DNA of 64,000 bases from Arcticimaribacter sp002477625. GTDB taxonomy: Bacteria > Bacteroidota > Bacteroidia > Flavobacteriales > Flavobacteriaceae. Position numbers and translations under genes: made by a program. The stretch lies in contig OX044358.1 in assembly GCA_943846665.1 (NCBI GenBank), positions 1,426,001 to 1,490,000 of the forward strand. The letters run 5' to 3'. Below the pieces are notes generated by a model. That model searched no databases. It saw nothing but the letters and a program-made list of their open reading frames with translations, and was not told where the DNA came from. Positions 43,326-50,514 of the stretch are shown piece after piece (positions within the stretch are counted from its first letter, which is position 1; each line of letters begins with the position of its first letter).

Positions 43326-45113
43326 ATGTCAGCAGCAGAGCACAATCACGAAGAGGATCACGGGCATCATCATAAGGAGACTTTTATGACTAAATATATT
43401 TTTAGTCAAGATCACAAAATGATCTCCAAACAATATTTAATCACGGGACTTTTCATGGGAATCATCGGGATAGCGATGTCTCTTATGTTTCGTTTACAAT
43501 TAGCATGGCCTGAAAAATCTTTTGGGATTTTCGAAGTATTATTAGGTAAATGGGCACCCGACGGTGTTATGGACCCTAATGTATACCTAGCTTTGGTAAC
43601 CATTCACGGGACCATCATGGTATTCTTTGTTTTGACCGCTGGTTTGAGTGGAACTTTTAGTAACCTCTTGATTCCATTGCAAATTGGAGCACGTGATATG
43701 GCCTCTGGTTTATTGAATATGATCTCGTTCTGGTTATTCTTTTTATCGAGTGTAATCATGATCGCTTCTCTCTTTGTAGAAGCAGGACCTGCAGCAGCTG
43801 GATGGACAATTTATCCACCGCTGAGTGCCCTTCCGCAAGCGCAACCGGGTTCTGGTTTGGGGATGACCTTATGGTTGGTTTCAATGGCTATTTTTGTTGC
43901 TTCCTCTTTATTAGGATCGCTAAATTATATCGTTACAGTAATTAACCTTCGTGTTAAAGGAATGTCTATGTCTAGATTACCTTTAACCATTTGGGCCTTT
44001 TTCGTAACCGCTATCATTGGTGTTGTTTCGTTTCCGGTTTTACTTTCAGCAGCTTTATTGTTAATTATGGACCGTAGTTTTGGGACATCATTTTTCTTGT
44101 CGGATATTTTTATTCAAGGAGAAGTATTGCATTACCAAGGAGGTTCTCCTGTTTTATACGAACACCTTTTTTGGTTCCTAGGACACCCTGAAGTATATAT
44201 CGTATTGCTACCCGCTTTAGGGATCACCTCAGAAATTATTGCAACAAATTCACGTAAGCCTATTTTTGGTTATCGTGCCATGGTTGCTTCGATCATCGCA
44301 ATCGCATTTTTGTCTACCATCGTTTGGGGGCACCATATGTTTATCTCGGGTATGAATCCATTCCTTGGATCCGTATTTACTTTTACAACCTTATTGATTG
44401 CTATCCCTTCGGCTGTAAAAGCATTCAACTACATAACGACCTTATGGAAAGGAAACCTGCAGCTAAACCCTGCAATGCTCTTTTCAATTGGCTTGGTTTC
44501 TACCTTTATTTCGGGTGGATTAACTGGTATTATCTTAGGAGACAGTACACTGGATATAAATGTACATGATACGTACTTTGTTGTAGCGCATTTCCACTTG
44601 GTAATGGGTATATCTGCACTGTACGGTCTTTTTGCTGGTGTATATCACTGGTTCCCAAAAATGTTTGGAAGGATGATGAACAAGAACCTTGGTTATTTCC
44701 ATTTCTGGGTAACGGCAGTTTGTGCTTATGGCGTTTTCTTCCCAATGCACTTTATCGGTATGGCAGGTTTACCAAGACGTTACTATACCAATACAGCATT
44801 CCCATACTTCGATGATATCGCGGATATTAATGTTGTAATAACCATTTTTGCTCTTATAGCTGGAGCTGCTCAATTGGTTTTCTTATACAACTTCATCCAC
44901 AGTATTTTTTACGGAAAGAAGGCAGAACAAAACCCATGGAAATCAAATACGATGGAATGGACTGCACCAGTAGAACATATGCACGGAAACTGGCCAGGAG
45001 CTATTCCAGAAGTGCACCGTTGGGCTTATGATTATTCAAAGCCGGGTCAAGAAGAAGATTGGGTTTCTCAGACTGTTCCTTTAAAAGAAGGGGAAGAGGA
45101 GTTGCAGCATTAA
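43326..45113 (+). CDS. coxA: Cytochrome c oxidase subunit I
   Basis: The 595-residue protein has twelve helices and the heme-copper oxidase signatures: H-G-T-I-M-V-F-F, the CuB motif G-H-P-E-V-Y-I-V-L-L-P, H-H-M-F, and H-D-T-Y-F-V-V-A-H-F-H for the two hemes. The Tyr of P-E-V-Y is the cross-linked tyrosine of the A-type family. The N terminus has six histidines in its first 16 residues. A strong terminator follows, ending the superoperon. Confidence 0.97.
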   Translation: MSAAEHNHEEDHGHHHKETFMTKYIFSQDHKMISKQYLITGLFMGIIGIAMSLMFRLQLAWPEKSFGIFEVLLGKWAPDGVMDPNVYLALVTIHGTIMVFFVLTAGLSGTFSNLLIPLQIGARDMASGLLNMISFWLFFLSSVIMIASLFVEAGPAAAGWTIYPPLSALPQAQPGSGLGMTLWLVSMAIFVASSLLGSLNYIVTVINLRVKGMSMSRLPLTIWAFFVTAIIGVVSFPVLLSAALLLIMDRSFGTSFFLSDIFIQGEVLHYQGGSPVLYEHLFWFLGHPEVYIVLLPALGITSEIIATNSRKPIFGYRAMVASIIAIAFLSTIVWGHHMFISGMNPFLGSVFTFTTLLIAIPSAVKAFNYITTLWKGNLQLNPAMLFSIGLVSTFISGGLTGIILGDSTLDINVHDTYFVVAHFHLVMGISALYGLFAGVYHWFPKMFGRMMNKNLGYFHFWVTAVCAYGVFFPMHFIGMAGLPRRYYTNTAFPYFDDIADINVVITIFALIAGAAQLVFLYNFIHSIFYGKKAEQNPWKSNTMEWTAPVEHMHGNWPGAIPEVHRWAYDYSKPGQEEDWVSQTVPLKEGEEELQH

Positions 45114-45130
45114 GCAACAACTACAGAATT

Positions 45131-45163
45131 AAAAAAAGAGACGCATTTGCGTCTCTTTTTTTT
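45131..45163 (+). terminator. Intrinsic terminator of the complex III/oxidase operon
   Basis: AAAAAAAGAGACGC (45131-45144) pairs with GCGTCTCTTTTTTT (45149-45162) around a four-base loop, ending in a T run. It begins 18 bases after the coxA stop. Confidence 0.93.
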
Positions 45164-45201
45164 AAGCACGTTCGAAGCACTTTTTACTTTAGGATTTCCA
45201 C

Positions 45202-45209
45202 TATATTTG
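45202..45209 (+). promoter_or_regulatory. Candidate -7 box of ruvB, leaderless spacing
   Basis: TATATTTG matches TAnnTTTG. It ends only five bases before the ATG at 45215, so transcription would begin at or next to the start codon. No -33 TTG is obvious. Confidence 0.5.
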
Positions 45210-45214
45210 TTAAA

Positions 45215-46234
45215 ATGAATGAAAATTTAGATCCCAGTAACGAACATTTTACACCCGAAGAACAGGATATTGATAAAGCATTAAGACCTCTAAGTTTTGA
45301 TGATTTTGCAGGTCAAGAAGCCATTCTTGAAAACCTTAAGATTTTTGTTGAAGCTGCAAATCAAAGAGAAGAAGCTTTGGATCATACCCTATTTCACGGG
45401 CCTCCGGGTTTAGGAAAAACTACCTTAGCCCATATTTTGGCCAATGAATTGGATGCAGGGTTTAAAATGACATCAGGGCCGGTTTTAGATAAGCCCGGCG
45501 ACTTAGCCGGTTTGTTGACCAACCTGCAGCCAAGAGACATTCTTTTTATTGATGAAATACATCGTTTAAGTCCAATAGTAGAAGAGTATTTATATTCTGC
45601 CATGGAAGACTACAAGATCGATATCATGATCGAAACAGGTCCAAATGCGCGAACCGTTCAGATCAATTTGAATCCGTTTACCCTTGTCGGAGCGACTACA
45701 CGTTCAGGTCTTTTGACTGCGCCCATGCGTGCCCGATTTGGTATCAGCAGTCGTTTACAATATTACAGTACCGAATTACTTGCGACCATCTTACAACGAT
45801 CAGCAGAGATCCTTCAGGTTGCAATAATTGAAACCGCTGCCATTGAGATTGCTGGTAGAAGCAGAGGAACCCCCCGTATAGCGAACAGTTTGTTGCGAAG
45901 AGTACGTGATTTTGCTCAGATAAAAGGAAATGGCACCATTGACCTTGAAATTACCCGATATGCCCTAAAAGCATTGCAGGTCGATGCCAATGGATTGGAC
46001 GAGATGGATAATAAGATCCTAACCACCCTCATCGATAAATTCAAAGGTGGCCCAGTTGGAATTACAACCCTTGCAACCGCTGTTTCCGAAAATGGAGAAA
46101 CCATTGAAGAAGTATACGAACCTTTTTTGATTCAACAAGGCTTTATTGTTCGAACTCCTCGTGGGAGAGAAGTAACCGCTTTGGCGTATAAGCACCTCGG
46201 GAGAATTAAAGATACGCAAGAGGGGTTGTTTTAA
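45215..46234 (+). CDS. ruvB: Holliday junction branch migration helicase RuvB
   Basis: The 339-residue AAA+ motor drives branch migration with RuvA. Walker A is H-G-P-P-G-L-G-K-T-T (about 61-70), Walker B is L-F-I-D113-E114-I-H-R-L, and sensor 1 is V-G-A-T-T-R-S-G. The frame is open upstream to 45059, but that part lies in coxA and its terminator, so the ATG at 45215 (M-N-E-N-L-D) is the start. queG begins two bases after the stop. ruvA lies about 7.5 kb away in this window. Confidence 0.97.
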   Translation: MNENLDPSNEHFTPEEQDIDKALRPLSFDDFAGQEAILENLKIFVEAANQREEALDHTLFHGPPGLGKTTLAHILANELDAGFKMTSGPVLDKPGDLAGLLTNLQPRDILFIDEIHRLSPIVEEYLYSAMEDYKIDIMIETGPNARTVQINLNPFTLVGATTRSGLLTAPMRARFGISSRLQYYSTELLATILQRSAEILQVAIIETAAIEIAGRSRGTPRIANSLLRRVRDFAQIKGNGTIDLEITRYALKALQVDANGLDEMDNKILTTLIDKFKGGPVGITTLATAVSENGETIEEVYEPFLIQQGFIVRTPRGREVTALAYKHLGRIKDTQEGLF

Positions 46235-46236
46235 AA

Positions 46237-47172
46237 ATGAAAAGTACTGCAACCAAAAATGCACAGTGGATTAAGGAGCAAGCTTTAGCCTTAGGGTTCC
46301 TTTCTTGTGGCATTTCAAAAGCAGGATTTTTAGAAGCGGAAGCACCTCGCCTTGAGCATTGGTTAAATACCAACCAGCAGGGAGAAATGCGGTATATGGA
46401 AAACCATTTCGATAAGCGCCTCGATCCTACACTATTGGTTCCAGGGGCTAAAAGTGTTGTTTCTTTGACACTTAATTATTACAGCCCAGAAAAGCAAGCA
46501 GACCCCAAGGCGCCTAAAATATCTCAATATGCCTATGGGAAGGATTATCATTTTGTAATCAAAGACAAGCTCAAAGAATTATTATCACGAATCAAGGGTC
46601 AAATTGGCGCGGTTGATGGACGTGTATTTGTAGATTCAGCACCCGTAATGGATAAGGCCTGGGCAGCAAAAGCCGGTTTGGGTTGGATTGGGAAAAACAG
46701 CAACTTACTATCCAAACAAGTAGGCTCTTTTTTCTTCATTGCTGAATTGATTTTGGATCTCGAATTGGAGCCAGATCATCCTGTAACGGATCATTGTGGA
46801 AGTTGTACTGCTTGTATAGACGCTTGCCCAACAGAGGCAATTACAAATCCGTATCAAGTGGATGGGAGTAAGTGTATATCCTATTTCACTATTGAATTAA
46901 AAGATGCTTTACCCACTGAATTTAAGGGTAAGCTGGATGATTGGATGTTCGGTTGTGATGTGTGTCAAGATGTGTGTCCTTGGAATAAATTTTCAAAACC
47001 ACATCAAGAGCCCTTATTTAATCCCCACCCCGAACTACTTCAAATGACATCGAGCGATTGGAGCGAATTAACCGCTGAAACATTTCAAAAAGTGTTTAAA
47101 GAGAGTGCTGTTAAAAGAACCAAACTCGAAGGGTTGACAAGAAACATTGAATTTCTGAAACCGATTAAGTAG
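46237..47172 (+). CDS. queG: Epoxyqueuosine reductase
   Basis: The 311-residue cobalamin-dependent enzyme makes queuosine from epoxyqueuosine in tRNA. It has the DUF1730 N-terminal domain (D-S-A-P-V-M-D-K-A-W-A, G-L-G-W-I-G-K-N), then two 4Fe-4S motifs: C-G-S-C-T-A-C-I-D-A-C-P-T and C-D-V-C-Q-D-V-C-P-W. It lacks the C-terminal HEAT repeats of some homologues, as is normal for this group. It starts two bases after ruvB and its last eight bases overlap the convergent LacI-type gene. Confidence 0.96.
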   Translation: MKSTATKNAQWIKEQALALGFLSCGISKAGFLEAEAPRLEHWLNTNQQGEMRYMENHFDKRLDPTLLVPGAKSVVSLTLNYYSPEKQADPKAPKISQYAYGKDYHFVIKDKLKELLSRIKGQIGAVDGRVFVDSAPVMDKAWAAKAGLGWIGKNSNLLSKQVGSFFFIAELILDLELEPDHPVTDHCGSCTACIDACPTEAITNPYQVDGSKCISYFTIELKDALPTEFKGKLDDWMFGCDVCQDVCPWNKFSKPHQEPLFNPHPELLQMTSSDWSELTAETFQKVFKESAVKRTKLEGLTRNIEFLKPIK

Positions 47173-48181
47173 ATTTTCGTTCAATTAAGGTCGTTTCTAT
47201 TTCATATTTCTGGTAGACCACCGGTTCTTTTCTTTTTTTGGTGTCACGTTCATCGAGGAAAACTTGAAAAGCTTTGCGCCCCATCAACTCTCCAGGTTGA
47301 TCAATAGTGCTTAACGAAGGCGTAATAAGAGATGAGATGAGCCAGTTACTGAAACCCATTACGGCCACTTCCTCTGGAATTTGCACCTTATTTTCAAGTA
47401 GGCATTTTATAGCACCTATTGCTGGAAGATCGGCCATTGCAAACACAGCATCTACGTCTATTTTTTGATCTAAGATATGTTGCATATGATCATAACCTTC
47501 AGTGTCACTTATCCCATCACATATAAAAACTAAATCTTTGTCAAATTCCAATCCATTCTCTTCCAGTGCCTGTCTGTACCCTAAGAATCGGTCAATTGAA
47601 TTTTGAGGAAGAAGGGGCCCTCTAAAGTGGGCAATGCGTTTTTTTCCTTTTTTGATTAGATGCTCTACAGCGGTATAGGCAGCTTTTCGGTCATTGATTA
47701 CGACACTAGAACAGGGCGTCAGTTTGGAGTACTTATCGAAAATAACCAAATTGGTATCCCGTTCCATAATGTTTTGAATATGAGTTAAGTCATGCGTTTT
47801 ATCCGCAATAGAAAGAAAAATACCATCCACATTTTTATTGAGAAGTCGTTGGATTTGAGTTTTCTCAAGCTCATAAGATTCATCAGAACATAAAATGAAA
47901 GTCATGTATTCGTGTTTTTCTGCTTCTGATATGATCCCTCTTAAAATACTGCTGAAGAAAAAATGATTCAGCCGGGGTATAACAATTCCAACCGTCTTTG
48001 ATTCGTGGGTCCTTAGATAGGCAGCAAAAGAATTTGGTGTGAAATTGACTTTTTCAGCATAAGCTTTTACACGTTCTTTGGTTTTTAAGCTAACATCAGG
48101 GTAGTTCTTAAGGGCTTTAGATACCGTTGTAACGGAGATGTTTAATGTAGTCGCAATGTCTTTTAAAGTTAGGTTTTTCAT
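47165..48181 (-). CDS. LacI-family transcriptional regulator
   Basis: A 338-residue regulator starting at the ATG at 48181 (M-K-N-L-T-L-K-D-I-A). The helix-turn-helix is I-A-T-T-L-N-I-S-V-T-T-V-S-K-A-L-K-N-Y, with the hinge F-T-P-N-S-F-A-A-Y-L-R, and a periplasmic-binding-protein-like effector domain (T-V-G-I-V-I-P-R-L-N-H-F-F-F). Its ligand is unknown. No sugar transport or hydrolase genes are close, so its targets may lie elsewhere. It is divergent from the haloperoxidase-family lipoprotein gene. The frame extends seven codons upstream. Confidence 0.9.
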   Translation of the reverse strand: MKNLTLKDIATTLNISVTTVSKALKNYPDVSLKTKERVKAYAEKVNFTPNSFAAYLRTHESKTVGIVIPRLNHFFFSSILRGIISEAEKHEYMTFILCSDESYELEKTQIQRLLNKNVDGIFLSIADKTHDLTHIQNIMERDTNLVIFDKYSKLTPCSSVVINDRKAAYTAVEHLIKKGKKRIAHFRGPLLPQNSIDRFLGYRQALEENGLEFDKDLVFICDGISDTEGYDHMQHILDQKIDVDAVFAMADLPAIGAIKCLLENKVQIPEEVAVMGFSNWLISSLITPSLSTIDQPGELMGRKAFQVFLDERDTKKRKEPVVYQKYEIETTLIERKST

Positions 48182-48491
48182 TTTTAGGTATAATAGGGGC
48201 AATATACTGATGAAAACTGTAAAACGAAAAGGATTTCGGGGATAACTAAATTTTTAAGCAAAAGTTTTCCATCTTGGCGATTAGTGAAGACTTAGGTCGA
48301 ATTAAGTCCCCTAGGAGCTAACTCAGGAGGAATGTTCTCAGACTTTAATTTGGAAACTCTATCTTTTGAATCGTATAAAAGTTTTAACTTGCCAAACGAA
48401 CATCACCAAGGGCAATACAAGTGCTCAAAAACAACCAATTCGTCATTGCTACACAAAATAGTTTTGTATTTTTAGTTAGCTCCAAATAAAT
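48182..48491. other. Intergenic region between LacI-type and haloperoxidase genes
   Basis: This 310-base stretch has no gene I can support. It holds a -7-like box for the plus-strand gene at 48459-48466 and two weak AAAAGTTTT inverted repeats (48260-48268 and 48377-48385), which may be chance in AT-rich DNA. No RNA gene or terminator was seen. Confidence 0.5.
48459..48466 (+). promoter_or_regulatory. Candidate -7 box of the haloperoxidase-family gene
   Basis: TAGTTTTG matches TAnnTTTG and lies 25 bases before the start at 48492. A -33 TTG at normal spacing is not seen. Confidence 0.42.
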
Positions 48492-49850
48492 ATGATAATG
48501 AAGAAAAATTATTTTTTAAAGTTGATTTTAATGAGTATCCTACTGGCTTCATGTACTCAAGATCAATCGTATAAAGAAAAAATAAAAGACCCTGAACTGG
48601 TTCAGGCGAATGTCAAGAACCTAACCGATATCATTGTTTATGATATTTTTTCACCTCCAGTGGCAAGCCGTGTATATTTATATCCTGCGATAGCTGCTTA
48701 CCAAGCCATGCAGTTGGCAAATGAAGAAACCTATGCTTCTTTAAGTGGCCAAGTAAAAGGACTGGAACCGTTGACCAAGCCAACGAATGAAAATATAAAT
48801 TACAACATCGCCTCGCTTCATGCGTTCAACGAAGTAGGAAAGGCATTGATTTTCTCTGAAGACAAGATGCTTGTATTTCAAGAGAGCTTAGATAAGCAAT
48901 TAAAAGATAAAGGTGTGCCCCGTTCTGTACTTAAGGCTTCTAAAAATTTTGGAGCTGAGGTAGCAGCACATATTTTAGCTTGGGCCAAAGGGGATTTATA
49001 CAATCAAACGCGAACCTATCCAAAATATACCATACAGGAACAAGAACATTTTTGGAAACCAACGCCACCCGATTATATGGACGGTATCGAGCCCCATTGG
49101 AAACAAATCCGTACTATGGCGCTAGACTCTTCCAATCAATTTCAACCCAAACCGCCTTTGGCTTTTGATTTAACAGAAGGGAGTCCGTTTCAAATTCAAT
49201 TGAAGGAAGTCTATGAAATTGGTAAAAACATTACGGATGAGCAATTAGAAATTGCTCAATTTTGGGATTGCAACCCCTATGTAACCCATCATCGAGGGCA
49301 TGCTATGTTTGCCACCAAAAAAATAACGCCCGGAGGACATTGGATTGGAATTACTTCCATTGCTACACGAAAAGCTAAAAGTGATTTTCAAGCAACCACA
49401 AATGCTTTTGCCAATGTAACCATTGCACTCTTTGATGCATTTATTAGCTGTTGGGATGAAAAGTGGAACACGCTCGTTGTTCGCCCAGAAACGTTGATTA
49501 ATAAGCACTACGATGAAGAGTGGTTGCCTATTTTACAAACCCCACCTTTTCCTGAATACACAAGCGGTCACTCGGTTATTTCTAGAGCAGCAGCAATTAC
49601 ATTAACAGACTTATTTGGCGATAATTTCGCTTTTGACGATACTACTGAAATAGAATACGGTTTGCCTGTTCGTTCTTATGGATCTTTTATTGAGGCTTCT
49701 GAAGAAGCAGCGGTATCAAGGCTTTACGGGGGTATACATTATATGATGGCGATAGAAGAGGGCGTTGCCCAAGGACAGGAAGTTGGAGAGCACATTGTAC
49801 AGAGAATTCAGACTTTCACAGGAGGGGATAAAGAACTCGCTCTTAAATAA
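48492..49850 (+). CDS. Vanadium haloperoxidase / PAP2-family lipoprotein
   Basis: The 452-residue protein has a lipoprotein signal with Cys21 (L-L-A-S-C) and a vanadate/phosphate-binding core: K324-x6-R331-P332, then T-S358-G-H360, then S-R410-L-Y-G-G-I-H416. These are the three motifs of the vanadium haloperoxidase and PAP2 acid phosphatase superfamily. Either activity, halide oxidation or phosphatase, is possible; the length is closer to the haloperoxidase-like group. An in-frame ATG two codons downstream (48498, M-K-K-N-Y) is an equally likely start. It is monocistronic and divergent from the LacI-type gene. Confidence 0.87.
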   Translation: MIMKKNYFLKLILMSILLASCTQDQSYKEKIKDPELVQANVKNLTDIIVYDIFSPPVASRVYLYPAIAAYQAMQLANEETYASLSGQVKGLEPLTKPTNENINYNIASLHAFNEVGKALIFSEDKMLVFQESLDKQLKDKGVPRSVLKASKNFGAEVAAHILAWAKGDLYNQTRTYPKYTIQEQEHFWKPTPPDYMDGIEPHWKQIRTMALDSSNQFQPKPPLAFDLTEGSPFQIQLKEVYEIGKNITDEQLEIAQFWDCNPYVTHHRGHAMFATKKITPGGHWIGITSIATRKAKSDFQATTNAFANVTIALFDAFISCWDEKWNTLVVRPETLINKHYDEEWLPILQTPPFPEYTSGHSVISRAAAITLTDLFGDNFAFDDTTEIEYGLPVRSYGSFIEASEEAAVSRLYGGIHYMMAIEEGVAQGQEVGEHIVQRIQTFTGGDKELALK

Positions 49851-50004
49851 TCTTTTGCATAAACGTGTAGATAAGGTAGCGTTCGTTGATGATGAAATCC
49901 GGTTCAGAGAAGTGTCTAATGGAGAGAACTTTTGTGGTCAATAAAACCTGTGGATTTAAATAAAACATCTGTTACGATTGCAGTCAATTTCTTAGAGGAA
50001 CGTA
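49851..50004 (+). other. Stretch with out-of-frame coding fragments, no supported gene
   Basis: After the haloperoxidase stop, short open pieces appear in different plus-strand frames. One reads H-K-R-V-D-K-V-A-F-V-D-D-E before a stop at about 49942; another begins near 49950 with V-D-L-N-K-T-S and runs to about 50081, overlapping the hypothetical gene below. They could be remnants of a decayed gene or chance. Confidence 0.3.
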
Positions 50005-50385
50005 TTGTTGAAAAACTCAAAATTATCATTGATCAATCTGATAGGACAAAAGCAAGCATTGAATATATACGAAATAGATAAAATTTCTCAGCAAATGAAA
50101 TCTGATTTTTGTTTTCCAATTAGTAACATAAATATTGAGTCAGTTACTGCCCCATTTTTCATTAAAAATTTCCCTTCATTTGAGGGTTATGTATATGATT
50201 TTCGTGGAAATTATAACAAATCGCACCGCGGCTGGTTTCAGTTATTAAAAAAAGTTGAAATGCAAAATGAAAAAATCGTGTTCCCAATAGTTGAAATTTT
50301 CCACAATAGTCCATTTTCAAGCACAGATGACAAGACGTGGTTATCGCAAACCTTTTTTAATTTAAAAGAATCTTCTTTTGAATAA
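50005..50385 (+). CDS. Hypothetical protein, unrecognised
   Basis: A 126-residue reading frame opening with TTG at 50005; an ATG at 50095 would give 96 residues (M-K-S-D-F-C-F-P-I-S). No signal peptide, membrane helix or known motif was seen. The middle has aromatic-rich turns (F-E-G-Y-V-Y-D-F-R-G-N-Y-N-K-S-H-R-G-W-F). Base composition is AT-rich, and neighbouring fragments in other frames suggest possible decay. It stands alone between two well-supported genes. Confidence 0.4.
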   Translation: MLKNSKLSLINLIGQKQALNIYEIDKISQQMKSDFCFPISNINIESVTAPFFIKNFPSFEGYVYDFRGNYNKSHRGWFQLLKKVEMQNEKIVFPIVEIFHNSPFSSTDDKTWLSQTFFNLKESSFE

Positions 50386-50466
50386 AATCAGATTTATACT
50401 CTAGGGTTTAAGGGCTTTTGGAAAGACAATTCTCAAAAGTTTTTCACGAATATTCAGCATTAACTA

Positions 50467-50496
50467 TTTGTTAATCCTTCAGTCTTGCTACATTTG
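50467..50496 (+). promoter_or_regulatory. Promoter of the maeB-ruvA-sprA operon
   Basis: TTTG (50467-50470) is followed after 18 bases by TACATTTG (50489-50496), a full match to the Bacteroidota -33/-7 pattern. It ends 18 bases before the maeB start. Confidence 0.8.
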
Positions 50497-50514
50497 TTCT
50501 TCGACATATAAATT

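Noticed and set aside
45059..45214. Extended ruvB reading frame starting inside coxA
   Set aside because: It runs through the coxA end and its terminator; the conserved protein begins at ATG 45215.
48260..48385. AAAAGTTTT inverted repeats as LacI operators
   Set aside because: The 4-5 base arms in AT-rich DNA are expected by chance, and no CG-centred LacI operator was found.
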